From positions 1,860,001-1,924,000 of the forward strand of contig CM028336.1 in NCBI GenBank assembly GCA_016647705.1: 64,000 nt of DNA, in the 5' to 3' direction. The translations under genes were made by a program, and so were the position numbers. The notes under the pieces are model-generated. The model saw only the letters and a program-made list of their open reading frames with translations, was not told the DNA's origin and made no database searches. The DNA is from Eucommia ulmoides. Its lineage: Eukaryota > Streptophyta > Magnoliopsida > Garryales > Eucommiaceae. Positions within the stretch are counted from its first letter, which is position 1. Every line of letters starts with the position of its first letter. Below are positions 1-9,893 of the stretch, piece after piece.

Positions 1-18
1 AAGTAACTCATCGCATGC
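1..18 (-). ncRNA. C/D-box snoRNA, 5' end only (edge copy)
   Basis: The minus strand reads a C-box-like GCGATGA (8-14) next to a stem tetranucleotide (15-18), followed by the same bases that follow the C box in the two complete copies at 253-322 and 405-476. The rest lies beyond the window, so this is a third snoRNA copy cut by the edge, or only its remnant. Its C box is one base off the canonical form. Confidence 0.45.
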
Positions 19-252
19 CGACTAGTAATAATGCTATAAAATATGTGAGAGGATAGTAAAAAATAAAAAATCAAATTATATAATTCAACCTCCCATATCA
101 CAATGTTGTGATTTGGGGTGGAATCAATCAATCAATCAACATCTAATCGTTCTTAAAAGATTGAAGAAAAATATCCCAGTAAAAATCAAAATTAATAAGA
201 ATGGAAAACATTGAACCATTAACAACCAAGTCATATTCAAGCAACTCCATAA

Positions 253-322
253 GAGCATCAGAGACTCGGTTTTACATCACCCAAAATGTCTTGAAGGGGA
301 ATCCGAGTAACTCATCACACAC
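253..322 (-). ncRNA. C/D-box snoRNA in fibrillarin intron 5 (copy B)
   Basis: On the minus strand this has C box GTGATGA (312-318), an internal C'-like GTGATGT, and D box CTGA (258-261), about 70 nt in all. The sequence between the boxes is nearly identical to copy A at 405-476, including AAAACCGAGT just before the D box, which is the expected rRNA-pairing guide position. C/D snoRNAs guide 2'-O-ribose methylation by fibrillarin. Arabidopsis fibrillarin genes are known to host snoRNA U60 in the fifth intron, and this is the fifth intron here. The terminal stem is weaker than in copy A. I have not matched the guide to rRNA. Confidence 0.72.
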
Positions 323-404
323 CCCATTTATGAGTAAACACAATTCCTTAAGCGAAAAAAAAAATAAAAAAAAACAAATATTAACTATAAAAGCAACTTC
401 ATAT

Positions 405-476
405 TAGCATCAGACACTCGGTTTTACATCACCCATAATGTCTTGAAGGGGAATCCAAGTAACTCATCATATGCTC
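405..476 (-). ncRNA. C/D-box snoRNA in fibrillarin intron 5 (copy A)
   Basis: The best formed of the copies: C box ATGATGA (464-470), C' GTGATGT (426-432), D box CTGA (410-413), closed by a GCAT/ATGC terminal stem. The C boxes of copies A and B are 152 bp apart; that of the edge copy lies 304 bp (two periods) further on. This suggests tandem amplification with one decayed unit. The guide next to the D box differs by one base between copies (GAGTGT versus GAGTCT). It is likely processed from the spliced fibrillarin intron, a U60-type arrangement by position. Identity with U60 is inferred, not shown. Confidence 0.75.
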
Positions 477-794
477 AGTTGACTAATAATAAATGCAAAT
501 CTATGCTGGTGAAAATAGAAGGGAAATAAGTAGAAATTGATCAAAAGCATCATGAAATGGAACTTTAAAGAACGAAATAATCAAGCAAATCATCAAAATA
601 AAACACAGTCAGAAAGGCAACATAAATTCAATGCCAAGAACACAATAAAACTATAAGGAAAACCAACATGTTAATAGAAAAAAATTGAAATGTAAAACGG
701 CACATGAGAGATTATGAACAAAAGATGACTTGAATAAATCGATCCAAACCTATTTCTTAAGCATTCAAAAATGAAGATGTAAATAAGGGTAAAC

Positions 795-2424
795 CTGATC
801 AGGCTGGGCAACATCAGAGAATATCACATCCACCATGCCAACAAGCATACGGTATTTGGCGGGGTGTCTAGCATCCTCAATAATGGGGATTACATTTGTT
901 CTCTTCTTTGCCATGTTCACCAAATCCCTACCACTTCTGTGAGAAAACTCAACAGCATACACCACTCCAGTCTACATAAAACAAATTATCAAGAATCAAA
1001 CAACCAAATCTAGAAAAAATCAACGAATTTTTCAGATTATTTTTTTCTACTTACAGGCCCAACAAGGTCAGACACATGAGAGACAGTAGTTCCTGAAGCA
1101 GCTCCAAGGTAAAGGACTCGTGCACCAGGTTTCTAAATCACATACAAATTCATAAAATCAATGGCTGAAGTGTAAACCTGTATAGAACTTCAAAAACATA
1201 TTGGATATATATATATATATATATATCAAAATACAATCTTACAATCCAGATATTATCAACTCCAGCAATAATGGCAGCTGCAAGCTTTGAACGGAAAGGA
1301 TTCCAGATCCTGTACTCAACCTTTGTTCCATCTTCAGTCTGTGAGGAAGATGTTATGTTCATCACTAAAACTTCTATGCACTAAACGGGAACTTCTACCA
1401 TCGAATCAATTAAGCATGCGAAAATTGAAACCAGATCCAGTGTCAAGACAGTCAGAAAAATAACCCATATAGTCCACACTCAACCCTTTCAGCATAAAGA
1501 CGATTACCCTTATCCCTTCCCTTTCCCACATTCCTCCCTTTCTTTCACCTTTTTGCTATCTTCCTTTCCATCACTTTTTTCAACACCCATCAGAATAAAC
1601 ACAATGGCTGTGACTGTGAGTAATTTTCCACTGTTTTAATGTTTTTTAAACCCTTTCGGCATAAACACAATGTTTTTTTTAATTTAAACACGAGGGCGGA
1701 AATTTTGAGGTTTTCTTTTTGTGAATTTATGCAGGAAAGATACCGGCGTTTGGGAACTGGGATTACGTGAACGAGTTGCCAATCACTCAGTATTTCGAGT
1801 GCGCGAGGGAAGCTGGGTTGATTCGCTACAGTTGTTCCGGCGAACTCTATGGCGTTCATGATTTCCGCAAAGCCGCTCTTCCTCTTCCTCCACGAAAGGT
1901 CCCTCGCTCACTCTCACTCACTGCAACTAGTACTATGAATTAATCTAGAAATCATTTCAAATAACAACTGACCTGAATAGATACTCTCTTCTCGTTGTAA
2001 ACGGCTTCTCCAGGCACCATGTTCTTGGTACAGATCGCGTCTTCCTTGCTACCCCTGGTAATGAAGACTCCCTCATATCTATGAGGCTCAACCACAACCT
2101 TACTGCCTCCCCTCATTCCTCCGCCGCGCCCTCCCCGGCCTCTTCCACCACCTCGTCCACCTCCACCTCCACTTCCACCTCTGCCTCCGCCTCGCTTCAT
2201 CGCACTGTCGCCGCCTCTTCCACCGCCGAATCTTCCGCCGCCTCTTCCACCGCCGAATCTCCCGCCGCCTCTCCCACCATCGCCTCTACCACCTCGGAAT
2301 CCACCACCGCCACGGCCTGCAAAAAGATAGAGAAATTAAATCCACCTAACTATCGAATCATTGAATGAAAAGCGTTGATTTTTATGAAGGAGCTGAAAAT
2401 ACCTCCTCTGCTTGGCATCGCCAT
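795..2424 (-). CDS. FIB: fibrillarin (rRNA 2'-O-methyltransferase), 3' end outside window
   Basis: Fibrillarin is the methyltransferase of box C/D snoRNPs in the nucleolus. Exons on the minus strand: 2403-2424 (ATG at 2424), 1973-2316, 1243-1338, 1055-1132 and 795-971; all introns are GT-AG and phases join, giving 239 residues. Residues 7 to about 85 are a Gly/Arg-rich GAR domain with RGG and FGGGRGG units. Then come [12 protein letters not shown], the S-adenosylmethionine loop [34 protein letters not shown] and [14 protein letters not shown], all fibrillarin signatures. The terminal part, about 75-80 residues in plant relatives, lies beyond base 1. Intron 5 holds snoRNA repeats and intron 2 an antisense NOI gene. 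A second in-frame ATG lies two codons inside; the outer one is chosen arbitrarily. Confidence 0.95.
1207..1226. repeat. (TA)n microsatellite
   Basis: A pure TA run in fibrillarin intron 3, close to the splice donor at 1241-1242. Confidence 0.9.
1604..1943 (+). CDS. small NOI/RIN4-domain protein nested antisense in fibrillarin intron 2
   Basis: Exon 1 is 1604-1619 and exon 2 starts at 1735 after a pyrimidine-rich tract and CAG. They join as MAVTVR then [20 protein letters not shown] and [11 protein letters not shown]. This is the NOI (AvrRpt2-cleavage) domain of the RIN4 family, with IPAFGNW matching the VPxFGxW cleavage core. RIN4-family proteins act at the plasma membrane in immune signalling. 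If exon 2 is read through, a stop falls at 1941-1943, for 74 residues. A GT at 1899 after PPRK could instead be a donor to an exon not seen here. The pyrimidine-rich stretch 1500-1600 would suit a 5' UTR. It lies wholly inside the fibrillarin intron (1339-1972), opposite strand. It may be a live nested gene or a captured fragment. Confidence 0.6.
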
Positions 2425-2521
2425 TGAATAGAGATTAGAAAGTAGCAGAGAAACAGCGAAGGCGTTCTCCCGAGGAATGAAAAGAGGCGAGAGAGTTCCA
2501 GCCCTTTTGTAGCGAAAGAAA

Positions 2522-2538
2522 TTAGGGTTTAGGGTTTT
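2522..2538 (-). promoter_or_regulatory. double telo-box in fibrillarin promoter
   Basis: On the minus strand this reads AAACCCTAAACCCTAA, two overlapping telo-boxes about 100 bp upstream of the fibrillarin ATG. Telo-boxes are known promoter elements of plant ribosomal-protein and ribosome-biogenesis genes, which fits the gene. Confidence 0.7.
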
Positions 2539-3216
2539 GCTTATTCAGTAATGGGACTCAAAGCACCCCTAAATTTTGCAAAAATTATAAAATCACCCCA
2601 AAAGTTTTATCAAATATTGCAATGTGGTCCTTTTTATCATAAATATATTAATAATTAGACCCAAAATTTTGTTCCTCATATCAGATATAAATCGTTACTC
2701 AGGGTAAATCATGTTCGCTCACATGTTACTTGAACGAAGTGCTGTGTCACGATGCTTTCGGTAGTCTTAGTCAAGAATCTGACTCCCCAATCTCAACCAA
2801 ATTGACGTTTGAAAATTGGGTCGATAACTCAACATTTTTTAAGGTACTGATTTAATACTTGTATCGACCTATTTCCCCTTTAAGTACCTCGATCTCGCCA
2901 GCATTTCAATACAAGAATTGTCTCTTCCTTAACTGCCTTAAGGTTCTGGGCAAGCCTTGCAATGCTCCCGAACTATTGAGGAGGTCTATCTGTATGACTA
3001 TGTGTTGTCTTCAAATGATAGGTCCATTGGATAGATTAAGAAAGTTTTCACTGTATTTGCGATAATCTCAATCTACTCTAATCATGTAGCCCTCGTATAA
3101 ATTAATGGACTTCCATTTTGCACGTTTTTGGAACAAAATTTCTCGTATTTACATTATTGTTAGTGTTACTCTTTCAAAATTACTCTAGATATCTACTCTC
3201 CATGTACTGACTTTAT
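2539..3216. other. intergenic, nothing recognised
   Basis: AT-rich DNA between the fibrillarin promoter and a Tourist-like element. No convincing ORF, RNA gene or repeat boundary is visible. Confidence 0.5.
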
Positions 3217-3219
3217 TTA

Positions 3220-3486
3220 GAGCATCTCCAAAGGAGATGCTATAATTCGGTGTGCCATTTTGCCCAAATGGCACACCAAAAGCCTTTATGGCTAAAAAAA
3301 AAAAAAAACCTCTAAGGGCGATGTTAAACCCAAACCACCCCTTAATCATAAAAATCGCCCAAATCAGTAGCCTAATTACCTAGGCCACTTCTCAAATCAA
3401 TGGCCTAATTGCCAGCCCACTTTCCAAATGGCCCAAAAATCGCCCAAATCACATGCCCTAATCGCACAAAAATTGCCCAAATCGTA

Positions 3487-3521
<35 letters not shown>

Positions 3522-3882
3522 AGAGAGAGAAACCAGATGGCGAAGGCTTAGGGTTGACTGCTACCTTCGCGACGGTAACAATGGCAATTCAAATGGCAAA
3601 GATGATAGAGGCTTACAATTTAGATGGCAGAGGCGGCAGCTTAGGGCTTGCGATTCGAGATGGCGATTCATAGATTTGGTTCGGTATTTGATTTTCATTT
3701 GTTCTTTCAAATGTTGTGGCTTTTTTTTTTTTTTGAACCTATTGCTTTTGAGATTTCAGACCGTTGGAGTAGCCATTGCTACTCCAACGATCAAATGACA
3801 TGCCTTCTGTCTGTGTCAAATATGGTCTCCTTATGCCATATTTGGGATGGCACAGCATATGGCGCTTCCCTTGGAGATGCTC
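3220..3882. mobile_element. PIF/Harbinger (Tourist-like) non-autonomous element, 663 bp
   Basis: It starts GAGCATCTCCAA and ends with the exact inverse TTGGAGATGCTC. The flanking TTA (3217-3219) is repeated at 3883-3885, the three-base target duplication of PIF/Harbinger elements. Sub-terminal sequence is also inverted (GTGCCATTTTGCCC and its relatives near 3850). No transposase is present. The interior has a (TA)n run at about 3489-3519. Confidence 0.85.
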
Positions 3883-3885
3883 TTA

Positions 3886-4758
3886 GAAACATCCACCTCG
3901 GTTTTCTAGTCCTTGTGTGAGTCATCGAGCGGATCATCTCATCTCGTGTTCTCATTCCCAACATTTTTGTGAATGTTTGGGGGCAAACCCATAGTTTGAA
4001 TATGATTGGGTTGGGCCGTTATCAACCACAATATAGTAGCCCAATTTGAACAATCTCGGCCCAAATACCCAACCCGGCCGGCCTGCCCATTTCGCGTTCA
4101 CGCCGCGTCCGTCTGTTTGGCGCTAAGAATATTCCCGTCCTGGATAAGTCCCGTCCTGTACGCCATTCAATGTCTTTTTCATGCCCGTTTCCATTTACAA
4201 CCATTCAAAAGCTAACACGTGTCCATTGCACAAGAACACACCCACACCAGAAAACACCTCCTCATTCTACTTGCCTCCTAAGGAATAAAGCTCCCCTTTA
4301 TGATTTGACGGAAATACCCCTCAGCTAATTCTAGAACCGTCGAAAATACCAAAAGATGGGAGGGGTAAAATGGTATTTTTGATTTGTTGATTCCGTGGGC
4401 AGATGCAAATTAAAAAAATTATTAAAAAAAGTTAATTGCTCTTTATACCCTTTTACTTTCGTTTCATTTTAGTTTGGCCCCTATACTTTCAAAACATACA
4501 CTCTACTCCCTTATTTTTATAATAAATTTTAAAAAAAAATGTTTAACTCAATGAAATATGTTAAAAAAAATTAAAATTAAATATTCCATCTAAATTTTAT
4601 AAGAAATGAATAAATTCACCCGTTATTTTTATTTTAGTTTAGTTTAATTTTTATTTTATTTTTAATTTTAAAAAAATAGAAAAGAGAAAATGTTAGTTTT
4701 TAACTCTCATTGCCCTTTAATATTGATTTTAAATAAAAAATAAAAATAAAGACAATTA
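3886..4758. other. intergenic, nothing recognised
   Basis: Part of it (about 4010-4210) is less AT-rich, but neither strand gives a protein I recognise. The rest is AT-rich filler. Confidence 0.5.
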
Positions 4759-5115
4759 AGGTGTTGCTTGGTTAGTGTTTCTGCTTAAATAACCGTCATT
4801 TTCTTGAAATTGTTTCTTTTAATATGAGAACAAAAACAAGAAACACATTTAGTTGCGACATTTGTTATTTTTTTTCTTTAAATGTACGGTGGCCGATAGG
4901 GTGGGTGGTCGGAAGGGTGGTATTGGGAATAGTTTTGTGAAAATGAATAAAAATCAACATTTTTTTATTTATCAGATTTTTAAGGGATTTAAGAATTACT
5001 TTCAAAATTTTGAGAACAGAAACATGTTTACCAAACGTATTTCTATACATTAATCTCAAAAATTTGGGAACAGAAATAGAAATCAGGGGACGGAAGTAGT
5101 AGCCAAACAAGGCCT
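4759..5115. mobile_element. MITE with TTGG-type inverted ends
   Basis: The left end AAGGTGTTGCTTGGTTAG and the right end GTAGCCAAACAAGGCCT are imperfect inverted repeats. The interior, about 4930-5090, is related to sequence at 47720-47900 and 51330-51500, so this is a dispersed family. No ORF of interest. It ends about 100 bp upstream of the SRC2-like TATA box. Confidence 0.55.
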
Positions 5116-5217
5116 AAATTGACTTCGAGTTTACCACTTCAATATATAGTTAGAGGTGTTAAAATGAAATAAGAGTAAAGTAGGAGGGGGTTAACAAGCA
5201 ATTAACCCTATTTAGCA

Positions 5218-5227
5218 CCTATAAATA
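5218..5227 (+). promoter_or_regulatory. TATA box of SRC2-like gene
   Basis: CCTATAAATA lies 43-52 bp upstream of the ATG at 5270, implying a short 5' UTR. Confidence 0.7.
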
Positions 5228-5269
5228 CGCCAACAGAATAAACTAACGATTAAGACGCAAGCTTTTTCC

Positions 5270-6112
5270 ATGGCCTCCCGTTACGAAGTTGAGGTGACGA
5301 TAACGTCGGCGAGAGACCTGAAGAACGTCAACTGGCGTCACGGTCCGGTGGAACCGTACGCCGTCGTCTGGGTTGACCCCAAGGCCAAGTGCTCCACCAG
5401 GGTCGACAAGGAGGGCGATACCTGTCCCTACTGGGCGGAGACGCTCGTCGTCCCTCTCGACGCTCCGATCGAGAATTCCACCCTCCATGTCGACGTCGTC
5501 CACGCCAACGCCGCCGAGGACACGAAACCGATCATCGGATCCGCTCGTCTCCCTCTGCGGGAGGTGATCGACGACGTCGGATTCGGGCAACGCGCCCATC
5601 GGAAGCTGGAGCTTAAGCGCCCCTCCGGTCGTCCTCAGGGGAAGGTCGATATCGATATCTGCGTCCGCGAACCTCGCTATCGTGCCCCGGATACGTATTA
5701 CGCGCCTCCGTACGGCGTCCCTCCGCCGGGATCGAGGGACTACTCGTCTCCTTCTCCGGCACCCTATGGCAACGCATACGGCGCACCGCCGCCATACGGA
5801 AGCCCGTACGGCGCACCACCACCGCCTGGTCCGTATCAGACGGCTCCACCGGTTGGGTATCCCTACGGCGCACCACCGCAAGCTGGTCCGTACGGTCAGC
5901 CGGCGTACTCGGATGGTGGTTACGGGCAGCCATACAAGGAGGAGAAGAAGAGCAAGTATGGGATGGGGACGGGACTGGCCGTGGGTGCGGTGGGCGGACT
6001 ATTGGGTGGCCTGGCGATAGCGGAGGGGGTTGATTACGTGGAGGACAAGATCGCCGACGATGCCGCCGAGAAAGTGGAAGACGACCTCGGTTACGACGGC
6101 GACGACTTCTAG
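5270..6112 (+). CDS. SRC2-like C2-domain protein
   Basis: A single-exon gene of 280 residues. Residues 1 to about 115 form a C2 domain (starts [28 protein letters not shown]; later [17 protein letters not shown]). Residues 130-222 are rich in Pro, Tyr and Gly with repeated YGAPPP units. After a basic stretch (KEEKKSK), residues about 231-251 are a Gly/Ala-rich hydrophobic segment ([17 protein letters not shown]), with an acidic C-terminus. This order is that of SRC2 (soybean gene regulated by cold 2), whose relatives move between endoplasmic reticulum and vacuole or plasma membrane. The gene is much more GC-rich than its flanks. Several long ORFs in other frames are by-products of that bias. 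Confidence 0.93.
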   Translation: MASRYEVEVTITSARDLKNVNWRHGPVEPYAVVWVDPKAKCSTRVDKEGDTCPYWAETLVVPLDAPIENSTLHVDVVHANAAEDTKPIIGSARLPLREVIDDVGFGQRAHRKLELKRPSGRPQGKVDIDICVREPRYRAPDTYYAPPYGVPPPGSRDYSSPSPAPYGNAYGAPPPYGSPYGAPPPPGPYQTAPPVGYPYGAPPQAGPYGQPAYSDGGYGQPYKEEKKSKYGMGTGLAVGAVGGLLGGLAIAEGVDYVEDKIADDAAEKVEDDLGYDGDDF

Positions 6113-6610
6113 ATCGCTCTCCGGGACCCACTTTTTAATTTTCTTTTTTCTTTTTTTTTCTTTTTTTAAAGTGTTGGGGGGCAAAAATGACATTTTATCT
6201 TTAAAATAATAAAGGTGAATGCAATACAAAAGTTTTAAATTTAATATTTAATTGTATTTTTTTTTTTGGTCAAAATTAGCCAACAAACGAGGGAGGTAGA
6301 ATTGGACTGTGACAATACATATTTTGATGTCAAAAGGGAAATTTGGTTTACCTAATGTTCGACTTGATTGTCGATACCTATCAAAAGACCAATCGAAGTG
6401 TTTCCGAGTGAGTCTTAAGTTTCTGAGCCTAACAGATGTAATGAATACTTGCAGAAAGACCAGTTGAGTGTTCCTTGAGTGTGAAAGAAAGTATTCGACA
6501 AAAATAACAAGCAAGAATGGAATAAATGTGATATTTAAGTGTTAATGAAAGAGGATATATAGGAGAGGGACCTAATTAGGGTTACCCAAGGTCCCTTTTT
6601 GAAGACACTT
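6113..6610. other. 3' flank of SRC2-like gene
   Basis: Includes the 3' UTR with pyrimidine tracts (6136-6170) and an AATAAA-like AATAATAAA near 6206. Beyond it is AT-rich DNA with no recognised feature. Confidence 0.4.
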
Positions 6611-7422
6611 GGGCCCGTTTGGTAACCGCTCTCATTCCAAAAATTCTTATCTCATTTCCAGATTTTTGGAATTTATTTTTGGGCATAACGTTTGGTAAAC
6701 TTTTGTTTTCGTTCTCATTCTATTCCAAAATGATAATTGTGCCCATTTTTTCTTTAGAATTGAGAAACAAAAATGGCGTTTGGTAACCATTTCTGTTTCC
6801 ATTCTAGCAGTGGGATAGGAATGGGATGGGATGGGATGAGAATTTTGTTTTCTTTTTGGGAGTAAAATCGCGTTTGGTAACGATAATATTTTTTTTGTTT
6901 TGGGAAGGGAATTGTGTTTGGTAACGATTTTATCCTTTTTTTTTTTTTTTTATGTTTTGGCCGGCCGGCGGTGGCTTTGGCCCCGGCAGACGCGGTGGCC
7001 CTCCCGCCGGCGATGACTTGAAGTCGGTGGCGGCAGCGACGCCGGCCGGAAGTGGCCGGAAAATTTCCGGCTGGGCGGTGACCGGTGACGGTCGCCGGAG
7101 ACGGGCGCCGGCGGCGGACGGTGACCGGCGACGGTTGCCGGAGATGGCCGATGACGGCGGACAGTGACCGGCGACGGTCGGCAGAGACGGGCGGACGGTG
7201 GCCGGTGGTCGGCCGGTAGGTAAATAGTGACCATGTGTTTTGGGAATGAAATGAGAATAATGAGAAACAATTTTTTTTTGTTTCTCATTTCTTAAGAAAA
7301 ATGTGGGTACAATTATCAAATGGGAATGAAATGGAAATGGAAACAAAAATTACCAAACGCTATTCCCAAATAGAATTCCCAAAAATCTGGGAATGGAATG
7401 GAAATGGTTACCAAACGGGGCC
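6611..7422. mobile_element. MITE with CGTTTGGTAACC ends and GC-rich core
   Basis: The left end GGGCCCGTTTGGTAACC is mirrored by GGTTACCAAACGGGGCC at the right, and similarity continues inward (CATTCC, AGATTTTTGG). The core, about 6957-7215, is extremely GC-rich and built from degenerate GCCGGNGACGG units, in sharp contrast to the AT-rich arms. A relative in the opposite orientation sits at 10201-10773. No transposase; open frames in the core reflect composition. Confidence 0.75.
6957..7215. repeat. GC-rich degenerate minisatellite (CCGGCGACGG-like)
   Basis: About 260 bp dominated by CGG/CCG triplets and repeats such as GCCGGAGATGG and GACCGGCGACGG, in a window that is otherwise AT-rich. The inverted counterpart is at about 10420-10560. 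Confidence 0.7.
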
Positions 7423-8225
7423 AAAAAAATTTTGTTTCTAGGAATTCTCATCTCATTCCCAACCTTTCCCAACCAAAACCAAGGCACGTCTTTTTCGTTT
7501 GCTTATCTTCCACTTCGTTCGTCGTGTTCTTCTCCATCCGCCATCGCCTGTGTCGTCTTCGTCGCCAATCGTGTTCTGCGTCGTCAACCGTGGTCGTTGC
7601 CATCGTCTTCGCCTCGTTTGCCGTCGTTATCATCGTTGTCTGCTTATAGGGTTTCGATTTCGAAATCGAAATCGAAACTCTGGTTCGTCGTCTTCTTCAA
7701 CCGTGGATGTCGCGATCATCATCGCCTCGTTGTCGTCGCCCTTCCTTATTGTTGAAACCCTAAACTCTGGTTCGTCACCCTGTTTCAGGTTTTGATTTCG
7801 ATTTCGAAATCGAAATCGATTTTTGGCACTTAGTTAGTTTGAGAAGATCCATTCATCTGATTTTTGTTTGATGATCCAGAAAGGGAATTAGTGCTATATG
7901 CAGATTTTTTTTTCCAGATAATTTTAATGTCAAAATAGGGTTTCAATTTCGATTTCGATTAGGGTTTAGGATTTCGATTTCGATTGTGGTTTAGAGTTTT
8001 ATTACTTAATAATTTTTTTATTGTGATTTAGAATTTGATTGCTTGATTGTGGTTTGGGGTTCGTTCTTGATTTATTGGATATCGTTACCACATGATTCTG
8101 TTCCCAGATCAAAAAAAAAATTGTCGTTACCAAACGGAATTTTGTTACCAAGAAAGAAACAAAATTCTCATCTCATCCCATCTCACTGCATGAAATGGAC
8201 ACGAAACGGTTACCAAACGCCACCT
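7423..8225. mobile_element. second MITE-like segment abutting 6611-7422
   Basis: It ends in ACGGTTACCAAACGCCACC, the same terminal motif, and has internal TTACCAAACGGAATTTTG. The start lacks a clean terminus (TTTGTTTCTAGGAATTCTC), so it is either a second truncated copy or the remainder of a larger element into which 6611-7422 inserted. The interior contains palindromic TTTCGAAATCGAAATCG motifs (about 7650-7670 and 7796-7822) and a pyrimidine-rich stretch that resembles captured gene DNA. Confidence 0.5.
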
Positions 8226-8725
8226 TAAAATAGGAAAATATTTTTTTTTTGAATAAAAGCAAGGGATGATTTTTCGAGTTAGACACATGATCCTATGTCT
8301 AAAAAAAATTGGTTTAATATCACGTGTTTACTTAAAATTGTGTTTTATCCGGCATACTTGAAAAAGAAAATGTTTATGAGAAAAAGTTAGGTTAGAACTC
8401 AAAAATAGTTAGCTATTTTTTATTAATTATATACATATTGTGACAAGTGTGAACAAAAAATTCTAAAAACAATTCAAAATAAAATCAATTTTACAGTAGT
8501 AATAGAATACGTAAAAACAAAATTGTTTTACCATAAGCGGATATAAAGTACCTACCCCGATACCTCTACCTCATCTCCGGAGCCTCTACTCCTCTATCAA
8601 CGCCACCACGGCCTCGTTTCCGAACTAGGATTGACTCTAATACCATTTATAACGCTTCATGCGATCTAATGACCCAGTACCTTTTGCACGGAATTTACTA
8701 GCCCAAAATCCTTAAATCAAGATAC
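8226..8725. other. intergenic, nothing recognised
   Basis: AT-rich spacer. No ORF, RNA or clear repeat boundary seen. Confidence 0.4.
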
Positions 8726-9172
8726 TAACGCTCCGTTTGGTACGCTAAAATGGAATAGAATGACAATAAGATTAGAATTAATATGGTAATGAAATTGAAT
8801 AGTCATTACCATTTTTATATAGTGACAAAAAGGATAAAGGATTACATGTGGTATTGTAATGACATCAAAGGGTTAAATAATAATTTAATTGAATTTTCAA
8901 ACGATATAATAATTAATTTAATTAAATTTCTAACCAATTCAAATATTTGGTTAGTATTTAATTTCGTTTTTTGACTAATTATTGATTGAAACATAATCCC
9001 ATGTAATTGGGATTATCTTATTATTGATTAATCTCATACTTTGTGGGATTATGGAATCTTTGGTAATGAGAATGAGATTAAATCTCATGTATCAAATATA
9101 AGAATGGAATGACCATTCTCATAACCATTTCAATCTCATTTTGAATCCTGCGTACTAAACGTTACTTAATAG
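8726..9172. mobile_element. MITE, TTTGGTACGC-end family (copy 1)
   Basis: Left end AACGCTCCGTTTGGTACGC, right end GCGTACTAAACGTTACTT, imperfect inverted repeats. The left 80 bp, inverted, closely match the right end of the element at 44641-45105, so the two are members of one family. No coding capacity. Confidence 0.65.
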
Positions 9173-9750
9173 TAATCTCCATAGTATTTTATATATCAGA
9201 TAATATTTTTTAATATTTTTGATGTGACATCTCAAAATCATTTATTTTTTATTCTCATATTTATTTTTGAAAGAGGAATAGTGTGGGAAAAGTCCAATTT
9301 TATTCCTTTGGATTAAAGGGAAAAAGACATTGCCTTTGCCTTTCAACTTAACCCCCAAATGCAAACCATTCATTTTTCCTTTGAAGCAAAAGCAATAAAT
9401 AAAAAAAAGAGGTTTTCATGCTTTGCACCCCTGAAGTTTTATAGAAATTTCAATTTAGTCCTTGTACTTTCAATTTAAATACATTAAACCCTAAAGTATT
9501 CAAATCGTGTTCAATCAATCCAAATTAGTAACTCCGTCATTCTTTATGATAGAATCAGCCACGTGTCAAACACATAATCACCCACGTGAATAAATTTCAT
9601 CATAAAAAATAACAGAAAGACTAACTCGAGACGATTTAGATATTTCAGAATTTAATATATCCAAATTGAAAAGACAGATATTAAAGTGGAATTTCTTTAA
9701 AATTTCATAGTGCAAAGTGCAAAAAACTCATAAATAAACATGGAGACACT
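9173..9750. other. upstream region of UPF0496 gene
   Basis: AT-rich DNA. CACGTG occurs twice in ACGTG-type contexts (9560-9566, 9573-9579), possible G-box/ABRE-like sites, but nothing else supports them. Confidence 0.3.
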
Positions 9751-9760
9751 ACTTATAAGT
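9751..9760 (+). promoter_or_regulatory. TATA-like box of UPF0496 gene
   Basis: ACTTATAAGT lies about 135 bp upstream of the exon 1 ATG at 9894, followed by a pyrimidine-rich likely 5' UTR (9780-9812). Confidence 0.5.
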
Positions 9761-9893
9761 TGCATACAAAGGATTCATTCATTTTCTCTTCTTTCTTCCT
9801 TCTCCCCCCTCTCAATAATTTTGGCAAATTCAAGCTAAAAAAAAATTCAATTTATTTATTTATTTGGAATTTAAATAAAAATTGTCATCAACA

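Noticed and set aside
2081..2368. Ser/Ala-rich open frame on the plus strand
   Set aside because: It is antisense to the Gly/Arg-rich fibrillarin exon and arises from its biased codons.
5243..6131. Several Arg- or Pro-rich frames on both strands
   Set aside because: Shadows of the GC-rich SRC2-like gene; none has a recognisable domain.
6930..7346. Pro/Arg-rich frames on both strands
   Set aside because: They lie in the GC-rich core of a MITE and follow CCG-type repeats.
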